From assembly GCA_911728455.2 (NCBI GenBank), contig OU452231.1:11218078-11282077 (forward strand): a stretch of 64,000 nt of DNA, written 5' to 3'. Below, piece after piece: positions 12,701 through 27,700 of the stretch. Made by a program: the position numbers and the translations under genes. The notes under the pieces are model-generated. The model was not told the origin of the DNA. It did no database searches and worked only from the letters and a program-made list of their open reading frames with translations. The number at the start of each line of letters is the position of its first letter. Position 1 is the stretch's first letter. This stretch comes from Marthasterias glacialis. Lineage: Eukaryota > Echinodermata > Asteroidea > Forcipulatida > Asteriidae.

Positions 12701-15700
12701 AGACTACCTAGTTCAGATATAAACTTGACCTGCTGTTTTTCTACTGCCACTGAGCAGATTGGGGAACTAGGAGACTACCTAGGTCAGATAAGTAGATATA
12801 ATCACATGGTGTTACCACAAACAGAATATCGAAACTCCACCATGCAATGCCTTAAATCACTTACAATAGTGTGGGTTAGCTTATATTGCAGTTGACTGTA
12901 TTGACATGAATTCTCATTTTTTTTACTGGCTAAAGCCTTAAACAAAACCAAAGCAACCAACCCCCCAAAAAGCTGAAATTCAGATAATCACATTCAAACT
13001 TGAGAAAAACTCAAATGTAAACCAGAAACATCAAACAACCTTTTACTTGGTACTGGCGATGCAGTCTCTTTCGTGGATCTGACATTTGGATGCAATCGAC
13101 ATTTTGAGAACATTTATTTCAACACTAGTATCAATACTAGATAACAACTGTTGGTTTTAAAAAGATGTCATTCAAAATCTACTTTTCAAGAAACATCCTA
13201 ATGTGTGACCTGTCATCACCAAACCTAGACAAAGTTGCAAACCTACATTTGCTGTGCTATAAGTCAAATCGTGTCAGGATTGTTGATTTTTAATTCATCA
13301 ATTAGTTCCTTTAAAATTAAATCTAATCAGTTCATGATCAAGATGATTTTTAAACCTTTTTGAGGGACATTGTTTGAAAAGAATGGTAATCAAAAGTAGC
13401 ATGAGTAGGGGAGGAAATCAATGAAACATCCTAAAAAGGTTACAAAATGAAATCCACTGTTATTAGCATCTTGATTATCATACGGCGAAAATCTCCAGAA
13501 AGCTGAATGGTTCTACTGTCAGTGTGCTTTGCACTTCCTGCCATAGATATAAACAAGACAACAGAGACTTCCTGCATGTATACTGCCCTGTGTAACCGTG
13601 TTGTTCTGTACGGCATCTAATACAGCGTGCCCTAGGAAAACCTGACGCTTGCAGAAATCAAACGGTAGACGGCGCATCAAAATAGTGTGGCTGATATGGT
13701 GTGTTTTCTACGCGTGACCCATAGATCATTCCTAGGCGTGATCGGGCATAAGTGCATAAATAAGCGAGGCAATGTCATGTGTAATGCGAACAATTTAGAA
13801 GTGCGTGTTTCATGTTGGTGCCATAACGCACTCGTTATCATATGCATTCACAGTGACGGTCAACGAACGCATTTCGTTGTCTACAGCCTTGTCTACGTTT
13901 GGTTTTATTATATATTTTTGGTAATGAAACCAAGGATGCCTCATAAGTGAGCTTAATCACTGTTGCTCTCAAGCCTGAGGAAACCTGAGGACAAGGATGC
14001 TTGCTACTTTCACCAAAAACACAGAAGTAATTCCCCTCCTCTTCCACGATAAGTGTTCTTTACCATAATTGCTTTTGCGCGCACTACCAGTCCCAGTACA
14101 CGGGGACCTATGGCTTAATGTCCCATTTGAAGGACAAAGCAATTATGGTAAACTGTCTAGCTCAAGGTCACAAGTGCCATGACTGGGATTTGAACCCACA
14201 GTCTGCTGCCAACAACACCAGAACATGAGTCTGGTGATTTAGACCGCGAGGCCACAACACTCCACCATACATACTCAGGGTCTTAGTTACTCCCCTAACA
14301 TAGGGGTTCATAGGAATCCAGTAATACGCACATTCAAAAGCTAATGAACTGGAGAATTTGAAAATACGTCACATACGTAACAGAATCTCAGGCAAAACTG
14401 GGAAATGCATTTTGAAGGGTTTGTTTACTTTAAGTGCATGAAATACTGCCTTTTTTATCTAACACAAAACAAGGAGGGACATCGAATTGTACCTTTTCGT
14501 CCAGATTGTAGATTCTCATAGGCCTGGAGTTCTTTCCTCGAGACCATACTGTCAAACCGACCCAGGTCTGAGGGCGCTATAACCCCTCGGATCTCTCGCA
14601 GCAGCAGAATCTTCTCCGGTTTGTCCAAGATGGCCAGCATGGGGGGGACAAGGTTCTCAATCCGCCCCTCTTGATGGTACTGGGAAAAGCAACCAAGAAG
14701 AAGGAGACACAGTGTCAGTGTTGTAAAAGAACATCTTTAACCCTATACAGACTATAGCAGTTGCAAGCAGCTTGTACCAAAATGCCTACAGCACCCACAA
14801 GCAGCCTTCAGCAGCTGCAAGCAGCTTGCACCAAAACGCCTGCAGCAGCTACAAGTAGCTTGTACCAAAACGCCTGCAGCAGCTACCAGCAGCTTGTACC
14901 AAAACACTCACAGCAGCCGCAAGCAGCTTGTACCAAAGTGCCAATAGCAGCCCAAAAAAAGCTTGTACCAAAACGCCTGCAGCAGCTGCAAGCAGCCAAG
15001 TACCAAAACGCCTGCAGGAGCTGCAAGCAGCTTGTACCAAAATGCCTACAGCAGTCTCAAACAGCTTGTACCAAAACACTCAACTTTTGTCCATCCTACT
15101 AAAAATATCATAGTATAGGTCATGTCAAAATTTGATCATTTCCATAAGAATGCCAGAGTTGTATCATTAAACTAGGTTTAATTCCTAGCTACATGTACAT
15201 GTATGAGGCAGAATAGAGTTGTATGACTTCTAATTGGTGTCCCCAAACAAAGATATTGACAAATAGGTAGACTGCCAACATAAGGCTAGATAGCTCAGTT
15301 GATAGAGCACCATCACATAAATCCAGAGGCTCAGGTTCAGATCCCATATTAGAAAGCTTTCTTTGTTCACCCAAAATTAATAATAATAATAATAATAATA
15401 ATACATATTTGTATAGCGCCTCACGCTTGTCTCAAAGCACAGTACAATGGATTTACAAACACAAATCATCTTTTTATAAAGTATAAGCTATAAACATATA
15501 AATGTACTATTGGAACCAGGAAGCAATGGAGCAATAACTATAATCCACTTGAGTACACAAGATTTTCAGTCTTGGTAGTTTTTATGTAATGTGGCAGAGA
15601 GTTCCAGAGTACAGGTAATGAGTGTGAGAAAGAGCAATGTTTGTATGTCTTGGCAAGGGTTGAAACGATTAAAACTTGTTTGCATTTTTGACCTCTGGTA

Positions 15701-18700
15701 ATTATGGTTGGTAAGCAGTTTCCAACAGCTAAATTCCTTATTAATGGTATTCCATCATTACCCATTTGACATGTCTCATGACTGCACACTGCTCATCTTC
15801 GTTCAGCAGCTTCTTGGCCATCTCATCCAGTACGTTCATTGCACTGGCGTACGTTGCTTCAGAATACATGAGTTGGGTACCTGCACCGTGCTTGAACGCG
15901 GCTGGCAGCTGTGTCCCCGAAGCAGCAGACCCTGGATCTGACGGCCGCTGATGGTTGGGGATGAAAGGTGCTGGGACTGGTGTGGGCTGCTTTGGTGGGT
16001 GACGACGTGCAATGCTGCCAGGATTTGAGCTCACTATTTTTTGATAAAGAAATGAGACATTGCTTTAATCATCAAGAAAAACAACGACTGTGTGCTGGTG
16101 GATATCGAGACAGAGAAATCACTCCTCAACATTACAGCAAAATAAAAACTAAATCTACTTTGGTCACATCAGCAGAGCAATAGGTAGTCTGGAGAGTGAT
16201 GCTTTTGAAGGGAAAAAGTTCGGAAACCACAAGATTACCACACATCAGGAAAGAGGGTGCTGCACACAGGTCAAGAGTGGCTGAGGTGGATGCATTGCAT
16301 CACCAAAGGTCAAGCTTGACCTGACGGCAGCTCACAACAACAATAATGTATGATGCGATTTTTAAATTGGGGAAAATTAATTGCAGCTGTGCTTTTCGTC
16401 TATAAATTATTAAAAAGCACTGTCAATAAAGTTCTGCAGGGAAATAATTGGTAATTGATAAATTTCATAGTAAGACATTTGCAAATTAAATAAGAATACT
16501 GTCAGGTACATTTCAAGCATACATACTAAAGAAAAATAATAAATTTATAATCTCCTTACCAAGTGACTGGTTATCCTTGCGTACAGCCCAGCCTGATGTA
16601 GATGACTCTGATCTGCTGACTGTATCTGCAGTCTGGTCTGCCGGAGGTTTCTTATTGAGGCTTGCGTAGGCAGCCGAGGACGGGTACCTCTTCTTCAAGT
16701 GTTTAGGATCTGTGCACAATAAGATTTCCGTTAATCCTCTCGTTACCAAATTATGTTGACATAAACATCCCCAGGTGACAAAATTATTTGACCACTCAAG
16801 TGTGAAGCACATTTTCTTTCGCAGCATCATGTGTTTAGAGGCCTATTTTGCAAACTCTATTATCACTCTAAAGAAAATAAATAATGAAAACTTTCTTGCT
16901 TATTAAATTCTATTTCATGTAATACAAAAATCAATGAGATTTGTCAATAAGCTGCCAGACTCTTGATCTTACTTTCCTAAGTCTGATCTGAAATCAAAAC
17001 GAAAAATATCAAGCACAATGGCACTCCATAGGTGTTTTGGTTTTTGTTATCTTTCCACTACGTTTTGAAAGGATTGCACAATAGCAACTTATGTTTTGTT
17101 CTGCCACCATTAAAAAGATCAGATCTTTTTCTTTCCAACCATTGTAAACTCGACTACGGAGGATGAACATGGATAAAGCTAAAGGTTATAAAAAACAGGG
17201 TATTTGTTCACAGAATTGATTGTTTTCTTGGTTGACCAAAGTCACCTATGATAAGAAAGAGGTGACCTAAGTCTCCTGTGGTAATGATAGGGTGAACTGT
17301 AAAATCCAAACTGTACTTAAATCTACTTCTGTAATCAAGGCCATGTCCGAATTGGTGGCTGTGACTGTTGATGAGGGTGCTGCTCAGAGCAGCCTATCCT
17401 GTTGGTAAGGGATAACGTTCTGGAGCCAAAAGAGTAGTGTTAACGAATGGTATACACATGTGTACGTAAACATGAACATTCGTTACACTGCAATTTCGGC
17501 TCCAAAACGTCATCAATTACCATCAGGATACCTCAATGCATGTTTACGTGGTGATCCAGCTAACTCAGAAATGGCCCTTATTCGCTTGTTACTTGTAATA
17601 CTTGATGGAAACTACATGTACAAAAACTTCATAAATGACAATGTCATGCCTTACCTGCAAGGGAATACCATTGATTGGTCAAGTGACCAAGGTGATGGTC
17701 TATGTCGTGTTCTGATAAATCTGTAAGAAGCACGCTTTAAAAAAGGTTTTGTGGCATCTTACCTAGGTTGGTTTTCTTGTCTCCTCGTTGCTTATCTGCC
17801 TTTTCTTTCTTATCTTTACTCTTCATCTTCATTCCAAAGAGGACCTCCCTAAAGGTACGATTCCTCTGCACTCTTTGGCTCTCCTTCTTGCTGGTCTCTG
17901 TCTCAAATGAGGGCAGTGCTTTCTCTGCAAAAAAAATAAAATAATTATTTAAAAAAACTATTATAATAATAATAATTAAGGTAGTTGGCACCATTCCGAA
18001 GGCACTAAAGAAGCATCTAGATCAATTCGGCACAACTGTAAGGGTAGATCTGCTGCAGAAGGCAGCACTTTTGGGAACAGCTAGGATCCTGCGAAAGACC
18101 CTCGAGATCTAAGGCTACGGGACATAGCCCGACTCAGGGAGTTACCGGCACAAAGGTTAATGCGATCTTTCTTTTGCATGCTGTGATATTTTGAAATAAT
18201 AATAATAATAATTGCATTTTTATGCACTTCTTAATGCTGTCTCCAAGTGCTTAAACCAGAACAAACAAAAAGGTCTTTAAAAAAATATGAATAAGTCAAT
18301 AGAGGTAGCTTGGCAGATACGATAAGGAAGATTGTTCCATATAGTGATGGTGCAGCTAGAGTGATAGCATGTTGGCCATAGCAACAAGTAAGTAAGTACG
18401 TGGACCATTAGCAAGCTGAAATTGAGAATTGTATGACAACCTTATTGAAAGATATTGGAACCTTACATGCATGGCCTTTTAACCAGTAGGCACCGGGTGA
18501 GGTATATACGAGCAAATGTTTACCCTGCCTGGAAACGGAATTGGTGTACAGACACCATTGTGTGAAATCGGAATACCAGAACAAAGGTCGCCCGGACATT
18601 CCATTGCTGAGCGTGTACATGTACAGACCACGTACATGCCGTCTAACGCTTCGTTTCACACACACAAGGACAAAACATGGTCTTAAACCTTTTGCTGTTT

Positions 18701-21700
18701 CTGGCTGAGAGGTAGTTTTTGTGTAATCTTCGATTCCAGACATGTGTCCTTTTGTTCCAAGAAGAGGATTACGAGGCATCGAGAGGCTTCCATCATTGTT
18801 TATTCATTGTATTTTGGCTCAAAGGAATAAATCGATGGTTCTGGGTTTAGTACCAATCCTACGTTATACTTTGTGTATTGTAACTTTTATTGCCAAACTA
18901 TTGTTTTGTCAGGATAAAATAAATAAATAAATTAAAGAATACGAGTAGGATTTGCAGCAACACCATGTGGTAATCTCTTTTGAGTAGTGTTTGCTCTGAA
19001 AACAATTGGTTGTGTTGTGTCTCATGTCGTTTTTGCGATTTGCGTATCTTTTCAGGAACAAAATAGTCAGTCTTACCACCAGGGAATTTCATGCTATGTG
19101 ATCGGCCAATTCTCTTGTCAGTATTTGGTGAGGCGGGTTCCACAGGAGCCTGGGTACTAGACTGGGCTTGACTACTTGTCTGCACAGGAGGATCAGTGGA
19201 GGTACATGTACCAGTCTCAGTGGACGGTAACGCAATGTGTTTCTGTGAACAGCAAAAAACAAAAAATGTTGATACTGCAAACCTGTAGTGCAAGAGTTGA
19301 TCATCAGGAAAAATAAACTGTTAATTTTTGTCATCTACTTTTTCACTTATTTTTGTTTTCCTCAGTTCAGTTTATTTTTCACAGTATCAAGTATCAGTTA
19401 CAATGTTAATGGGAGAATAGCAGATTTATAATGGAGCACAAGTAAAGAATAAGTATGGGAAATTAGTGATACTGCAAAGGGGCCCATGGAAACATCTTGT
19501 CAGGGTATGGGGCCCTGAGCATGCATACATGTATGTATTTTCAAAAGTTATCATCAGCAAGATACTAAGAAGTAAAAGGGCCCCTGAAGAAGTGAGGCCC
19601 AGTAAGCAAACGGCTCAATTAGGCTTTTTGAAATATGTTGGACACTATATGAGTGCACTGTTTGGTTTGGGTGTATACAGATTTACCCAATCCAAATAGT
19701 GCAGTTGTAATGTGTCCACCATATCTCAATAAGACTAATGCACTATGCTGCTATTATAAAAGAAAATATTTACCTGACCCAAAACACTCAAAAGAGACGA
19801 ACGACAGACACAATCTCATATATTTTTGGGCATGCTTTGCTAAACGTAAAGCCAATACATGACATTATTTTGTCGGTTCCTGAGCCCATGATTGATTTTT
19901 TAAGCATTACAGCAGGATTTTATCAATGTGTTAATCCTGGGAGAAATTGCTTGTCTGCCTGTTTTATATTGACAAATGGAAAATAGCTCTCGCATACTGC
20001 TTACCAACTCAAATAACCTGTGGTATAAGTGGAAGGAGTAGAAATGTCCTTGAGTTTCCACTCGGGTAGAGTCTTTCTCAAAGCTAATTTTTTGAATTCA
20101 TAAACTGTTTGCAGCTTGGAATCTGCAACTTCACATTTCAGATTTGGATTTGTTTAACAAGAAAAATTTCTCCTGCGGTTGATAACAATTGTTGGATGGG
20201 TCAAGTAAAACAAAATATCTGCCGACCTGAATGAGGGTTGCTGTCTCCGTAGCAACTGACGACCTCGACGACTTAGGGATGGGTGTCGGTGACATTGTGA
20301 TTGACTGATTAGGCTGCCAATCTCGGCTCTCATTATGCGCGTGTGTCTGCGTGTACTGCTCAGCGACCTCCAATGGGATAGCATCAATGAATTCATTGTG
20401 AAGAAGGGGGTTGGTACCTGAGGTGGGTGAAGAACTGTGCCGACCTGAAAACCAAACCCCCAAAAAAGGTTGATGGAACTTTATTTCCCTTTCAAGTTAG
20501 ACTTTATGCAATACCTTGCATAAACTCTCTCTCACATCCATGAAATAAAAATAAAATAAAAAAAATGAAACATTTCGTATTTGAATATACAAACTTGATT
20601 CAATAAATGCCTCATTCCAGATATTTCATTCCTAACTCTAGCCTCAACACCAGTTCAGACTTCATGCGAATTGTGAAAGGGAAGCAAATTTAAGTCATCA
20701 TCCCAAAGCAGTTTCTTCGCTGCACACTAAACTGCTTCGCTGCAAACTGAAATATCAACCTGGACATAAATAATAAACGTTTCACAGGCAATTTTGCCCA
20801 AGTTGAGTAATGTCCAACTCTGTTAACCTTCCCAAAGCTACAACCAATCAATTCACAGTGTTATCTATCACATGAGGGCGCACTTTGGGTAATGCAAGTT
20901 TAACAAACAGGTGCACCTGTGAATGGAATTCACAGAAGTGCTTTAATATAGCAATGCAAAGGGGAACCAGACAGGCAATGAGGGGCAAACTATCTTGATC
21001 AACCGACATGATAAACTTCAAAAATAGTATAAAGTCAAAGTGGTGACGAATAAGATTTGCCTGCCCCCAGTGAATTACTTGTATTCGCATTTCAAAATCG
21101 CCACTGTGGAAATTTGTTTCACACATGGAACTAAAAACATGGAAGTAAATAATTGAACTCAATTCAAAGAGGGGTACATAATTAACAAAATTTTATTTTA
21201 CATAAAATAGGCCTACTGATTTATTTTTCTTACGTTTCTGATGAGTATCCCTGACTGGCCACTCGTACTCATTGCACAGTTCCTTGTAAGCTGGATACCG
21301 GTTAACACTTCTGATGGTCATGATGAGACAGCGTTGATTGCGTATTAATTCCACAGCCTGGGCGTGTGTGGCATTCTCTGTGGTCACTCCATTAACATCA
21401 ATGATTTGATCCCCAACGGTGATGCCGTGGGACTCTGCTAGACCCCCTTGGTCAACCCTGGAAAGAACAGTCAAATTAAATTGTTCAAAGATGCTATTGT
21501 AAACCTTTGTAAACAGTTTGCAAGTTACAAGACTAACTTTATTATTGTTCTGGTTTTAACTTCACACCAATTTGTGATAAGCACTGTACACTCATAGCCC
21601 TATGTAGGACACTTCCTCTGTGCTGTACACAGATACAGAGTCCTAGATATGAGGGCCCATTTCTGGGGTGGAGAACTTTCAGAGCTCCATAATTCAAATC

Positions 21701-24700
21701 TTAGCTGTAAAACACTATTAATCTCACCAGATTAACATTCCATTTCTGCATACATTTTTGGGCGGTGGGTTTTGGATGCCAGATGTTCCTCATAAATCCG
21801 TACATTTCATTAAATACTTCAGCTCTCAACATTACCAAGTTTCCATTTTGTTCGTTCTCTCAACCATGCCTTTTGTACGGAAGCATTCCTAGCATGTTGG
21901 CACAGAACACTTGCGCGTAGCAACTCATTAACTATCAGTTTCTCATTATCATATGGGTCTGCTGAAGGCATAGAGAATGTAACTGAAGCAGTTTCGTCAA
22001 CTAAATTAAAACGCTGACCAGTGGCCGCCATGTTGTACACAAAGGAGTTTCATACATAAAGTACAGTGTTCTATCACAAGTCAACGGACATCACAAAAGG
22101 TCAAAATATCACCAAATCCACATCAGAAGTCAGGATAAAAGTTCACTTTTTCAAAATGCATATGTCTCACAGTTCATTCCATAAAAACAGAGACGAGTCT
22201 CCCGACGTATTCCGTTGACGTCCGGTAAGCAGTGCTTACCACACATCAATGTAAGGGTCAGACCTGAATAATTTACCCACAATGCAATTACTAAATCTAT
22301 TAAAAAGAATAGGTTATTAATATTATTATTACTATTATTTATTCGACCTCACCAATAAAAATACAATACAACATAAGGCAAATAAAAAAACTAGAAAACC
22401 AAAAGAGAAAACACCAAAAAGAGAAACATAGGGCCTGCACAAAATACAAACAGAACTGCAAAGTACAAAAAGATGATGACGGGAGGGCAACTAGACCAGC
22501 ATGGCGAACAGCAGATTAATTAGCATGGACAAAATGAAAGATGAGTCTATGAGGGGAGCATGCAAGTTAGAGAAGCCAATCTAGGGAAGGACACAAGAAA
22601 ACTGCTCAACAAAAGGACAAAAAAGTGTTTTCCCTAAATTGGTGCAACATACTTTGACACATAGATCCCAACACCGTATTCCATTCCTCCTCTAATGTTG
22701 AACCCGATGCACCGGTTGGACGACAACGTGATGATGACACGCCTCTCGTCTCCACCCCTCAGCAGCCTCGTCCCTCCCATGGCAGCGTGGGAAGGATCCA
22801 CATCGTTGAACTCCCCGGCAACAATCATCCTCTGCACTGTATCATACCTGGGATGAATTCAAGGGAAAAAGCAACATCTGTGAATAAATAATTTCAAAAT
22901 ATTCTTCTTTGAGAGCAGTCTAGGTGCATCGGAGTCAGAGTGTGACACTTGAAACTTGTTTCCTTGAGCAAGACACTTACCATAATTTTTCATCCTCCGG
23001 ATTGGACATTAAGCCATAGGTCCCATGTAATGTCTTTAACGGAAAAGGACCAGGTTCCAAATTTATGGCTTAGCTTACTGCGGAATTGTGCGCTTACGGC
23101 TCATAGAATTATATGCTTTGCAGGTGCCGCTAACGCAGACTTTCATGGTAAGCAGAGCCATGAAATTGGGCCCGGGTACACTTCACATAAAGAGAAGGGG
23201 TTTGCCAATAACAAAAGGTTAAGTTTTTGAAATTTTTTTTTTTAAATGTCAAAAATGTGAATTTAAAATTGGGGAAAAAAAGTTTATTTACCAAGATGTT
23301 TTTTCTTTTGCCATGCGATTGCCATGCACTCGTCCCCAATGCTGTACTTTCAAGCGTAGTCTACTGTTACCCTGTAGTACCATTGAAGCACTGCTTTTAG
23401 TGATATTATCAAAGCTAATGTTGTTGACCTCAAGAATCTGGTCCCCCGCACCAAGCCCAAGAGATTCTGCAGAAGAAAAGAAACAGGCACAGACTAAAAA
23501 ATTAAAATTTGAATTAACCAACTCTCCTAAAACTTCATTTCTGTCAACCAGGGTTTGACGAAACTGCGACAACAAAGGCTAAAGGGGTGATTCGAAATAC
23601 AGTGTGCCTTCTACAGTTTACCCAGAAGATGCAGTTTTTATCCAAAAAAGCAATCGAACAACAAAACATCACGTTCACAACCCAGCCAGCAATACACCGG
23701 CAGTTTAGGCCCTTGAAATGATTTATGAATTTGAAAACATTCAAGAGTCCCAGGAGTCCCAAACTGTCCTTGCGCCATCGAGTTGCTACATTGAGTGTGA
23801 TTTTTCCCAGTTGACGGCTTTTGGGGAAAATGGCCTCTCCAGCGTCAACTCTAGAGGGCGTGCTTTTTTGTGAGTCACCCGAATGTAGGATTACAGACTC
23901 ATTTCATCGCCAAAAAGTCTAATCATCAAATCAGGGAAAACCCTGTCAAGTTGTAGGCCTGCTTGAGGGTGAAAAAACTTTGAACTTTTAGAATTGTGTT
24001 GTGTAGCGCACGTTAAGAGAAGGGGTTGCCCCGGTGTTTTCTGGTATGGTTGGCTGCAGATTGCGCCAAAGCACCTTGTAAACCGTTACATGGTAATTTG
24101 AGCATAGATCCATATACCTTGTAGAAAAATAATGAGCGCTTTGAGACGCCCCAGGTGTAATTAAGCAAGAACTGCATATCATTATTATTGATAAACTCAA
24201 GCCCATAAATCTGTTTTCTGTCAATACTAGGATCCCAACAGCCAACACATTTTGTATCAATTTGTATAGACAAATACAAAGTAAATAATTTCAAAATTAT
24301 AGATATTTCAAAAATTCAGATTTCAAATAAAAGAAATTTCAATTTGCAAACAAACAAAAATCTGTAGAGAAAGAAAAAAAAAAAAAAAAAAAAAATGAAG
24401 ACTGAGGCAGAAAAATAAAATAAATATAAGTACACAAGGATTCAAAAAATGTTTATAAATGAGTGTTCTCATAAAATTTTCTAAAATATTCAAATATGCC
24501 AAAAAACAGAAATAACTTTTAACATTTTTCCCCAGTCGCGGACTAATTTTAAACTCAAAATAAAAAACCAAAACACCCCTTGTTTTGTTTATTTTTTCTT
24601 TCATGAGACGATGATTACCTTCCACTGAACCCCGCTCCACAGAGCTGATGAAAATTCCCTTGCCGTTCTCCGAGCCACCATGAATGCTGAACCCTAGTGT

Positions 24701-27700
24701 GTCGCTGTCCTTGTCGATGGTTACCATGCGAACAGCTGTACCTGGGTTGGCATGGACACCGTTCGTACCTGAATGAGCACAATTAATGTAGAAGAAGGAA
24801 GATCAATGAAGTCAATATTTTATGTTTTTTTCTGGTTTCTTGGTATGGTTTGTCGGAAATGTCAAGTGGTGGAGCCCAGGGAGTAAGGGTTTTGAAGTCA
24901 TTCTGCGTTCAGTTTGTTGTGTGCTAATCAATTTACAAAACTCAGCTGTTAGTGGCCAGGCTAGATGTACTTGCACACACTTGACTAAGTTAGCACTTAA
25001 ATTATGGCATAACGAGGTCCTTTTCAATCACTAAGTCATACTCTAAATGTGACATTCCAACTACATGTACTGAATATTTTCCGTAAAAATCTGCCAGAGT
25101 TTTTTATGTTAAAGTCTTATTATTCCAAACCTACAGATATGAAAACAGCAGAAGATACAATTTCACTATATAGGCCTACATGTAACAAACATCAATTGAA
25201 TACGGATTCTTGCATTGTGACAGATTTGTTATCAACCTTACATTAATGTGTGTACATCTTGAAAGGCTACACGTATGTATCATGATGTACTGAGCTCGCT
25301 ATGATTAAAACAATTCATGTACACATACATGAATCATTTTAATCAAAAGTGTTTAAAAAAGGAGAAATGTCACAAATAAGCCTTCTACATGTGGTGTTTA
25401 AAAAGAAGGTGATTACATATCGTTGGCTAGAACTATGTCACTAGATGGCAGTTTGTAATGGTTGTCATAACGATGCTTAATACATGTATATTGCATATTT
25501 TGGAGCTCTTGGTAAATGGCATTTACTGATCAAGAGTGTACTCCAAAGTAAATGTTTGGCAAACGAACAATCATTTTTGAAGAAACACATTTAGTTGTGG
25601 ATTTTGATTTGTTTTTCCAAATTTAGATGCATTTTTCAATAAAATGCCCTTATATTGATGATTACGGATATGAAATTGCTATTACAGTTCTTATAATGCT
25701 GAGCCGATGAATTTTGGAAGTATACAGAATTTGTCCATTCATTCCCTGAAGAGACAACCAAGAATCAACCTTTTAGGTCCTACATGTAATCTCACCACAA
25801 AGACATACAATAACTTTGCATGTGCACACAGTACAATACATGTAGTTTACAACCCCTTGATATCAAAGCAAAGCTGAAATGAAATACAATGTATACCAAC
25901 TGTACTGTGACTAATCAGAAAAAAGCCCCCTTTGAATGACATTATTTTTCAGTCCAGTGCATATTGCACAAGGTCTCTCAGCTAGCTTTGCATCAGCCAA
26001 CCCAATGATGTAGGTGGGGGGATTACCGGTGCCTTATTTATTGTTGCCATGGAAACACTTCTCTCTTTAATTAAACAACTTCACCTTAAAAGTGAAATTT
26101 TATCAAATCTGACTAGTTTATGTTTTAATTTAAGCACAAAAGTTGTACCTCTGACCATGCTCTGACAATTCGTATAGCGAATACGCATACACTGCAGGAT
26201 CTAGGATTGAATTTGTTGTTTGTGTTACATGATACCCTAAATTCCCCAAAGTAGAATGCCTGAGGGAATAAACAAGCCCCAACGGAACCGAAGGGTGCTT
26301 GACTTATACATCTAAGTTGAAGTGCAAATTGCACCCCTATACAATGTTAACAATTAAAATGTTTCCCCGAGTTGGAACGCAAGAGGGGATAAACTAGCCC
26401 CAACAGAACCGAAGGGCGCTATCTCCTAATCAAATTACAACTGATAAATTACATACTGTATTGTACCCATGGCATAATTCTAATTCCCCAAGTTGGAACG
26501 CATGAGGGGACTATGTAAACTAGCCCTTGCAAAATGGAAAGGCAGAGTATAATTCAAATTACAAGTAAATTTCCTTGACAGTCTGTAGTTACCCCCTATC
26601 ACTGAAATTCCTGTCATTTTTCTGGCCGAAAAAACTCAACAAACAGAATTGGCGGAATGAAGGGGAGTTGGTGGGTCAAAAAATATTTGTTTACCCAACA
26701 AAAGCTGTCACAAAAGTGACGACTATACCTTTTTCCCGTCAACAAAGACAACCCCTTGAACTCAATCCCATAGGTTAAAAGTTAAAATCTAACCCCAGAT
26801 TGGTCAACTCATTTAACCAATCAAAAACCCATATCTGACCTCCGTTGTTTGCTAATTGGTCGTCAGCCCCCACTGTGGATACTCCGGATCCATATAAATA
26901 GCTTCACAGCCACACGAACCATTCACATAACCGATTAGCCTAATGCTCACACTGTCAGCACCATTAAAAGCTATAGAAACCTTGGCATTGGAACATCATA
27001 AGCTGACAAGGACTAGCCACCAGTCCCCTTACCATTCGTGCATGCGAATAAGTACCTGAAGCCATGTACTGAGTATAAAGCATTTGATCATTTATTTGAT
27101 AAAATGAATTAGGCCTCCATTTAACATACCCTAAGGCTCAGTCTGCAAATTTAAAGGTACACACCGGCTTACTGTTTACCTAATTTAGTGATGTGGAATG
27201 ACAGACAATAATTTTTAAATGGTTCGTCTTAAAAAAAAATCATCAAAATATCACGTAATTAACGAAAAATGTGAAAAAAACAAAACACGGTCAAAGGTCA
27301 GCTTATACACTTTCCAGCCGTTGCAACTGTCAAGTTTACGTGCCAATGTTGCGCAATGTTGTAAGTAGACTGGTGCTCTGTTTATGTATGAATTATTACA
27401 ATGACGAGGCATGAGGATCCAGACTTCATATCCATCCAGCACAAATTCACGTGTAAATAAAAAAACAGACATAAACAGACAGTGTATTCTGTGTACGACG
27501 AACTGGACGAACTTACTTGCAATGGAGAACGTTTCTTCATTATATCGCAAGTAGGCCCTATGTTGTAAAAAATTACTTGGATGAATGCCAGTTGGGTCCA
27601 AGACTAATCTGTGTTGTCAGGTCGTGTTCAAATGTAGAAAGGGAGAGAATAAGCTTGACATAATGTGGACATCACAGACATGGTGGACCATAAATATTGT

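Noticed and set aside
14761-15113. Overlapping open frames on both strands rich in Ala, Gln and Lys
   Set aside because: They are translations of the 34-bp GCAGC minisatellite; several frames are open at once, with no splice sites or homology.
15283-15352. A second tRNA gene (A and B boxes present)
   Set aside because: The cloverleaf is poor, and the B-box region is joined to a repeated tail with an AAT run; it is a SINE.
17460-17726. An 88-residue open frame starting at 17460
   Set aside because: It starts inside the palindromic MITE and runs into intron sequence; no homology or splice logic.
25301-25342. A microRNA precursor
   Set aside because: The stem is only 19 bp and very AT-rich, shorter than a typical animal pre-miRNA.
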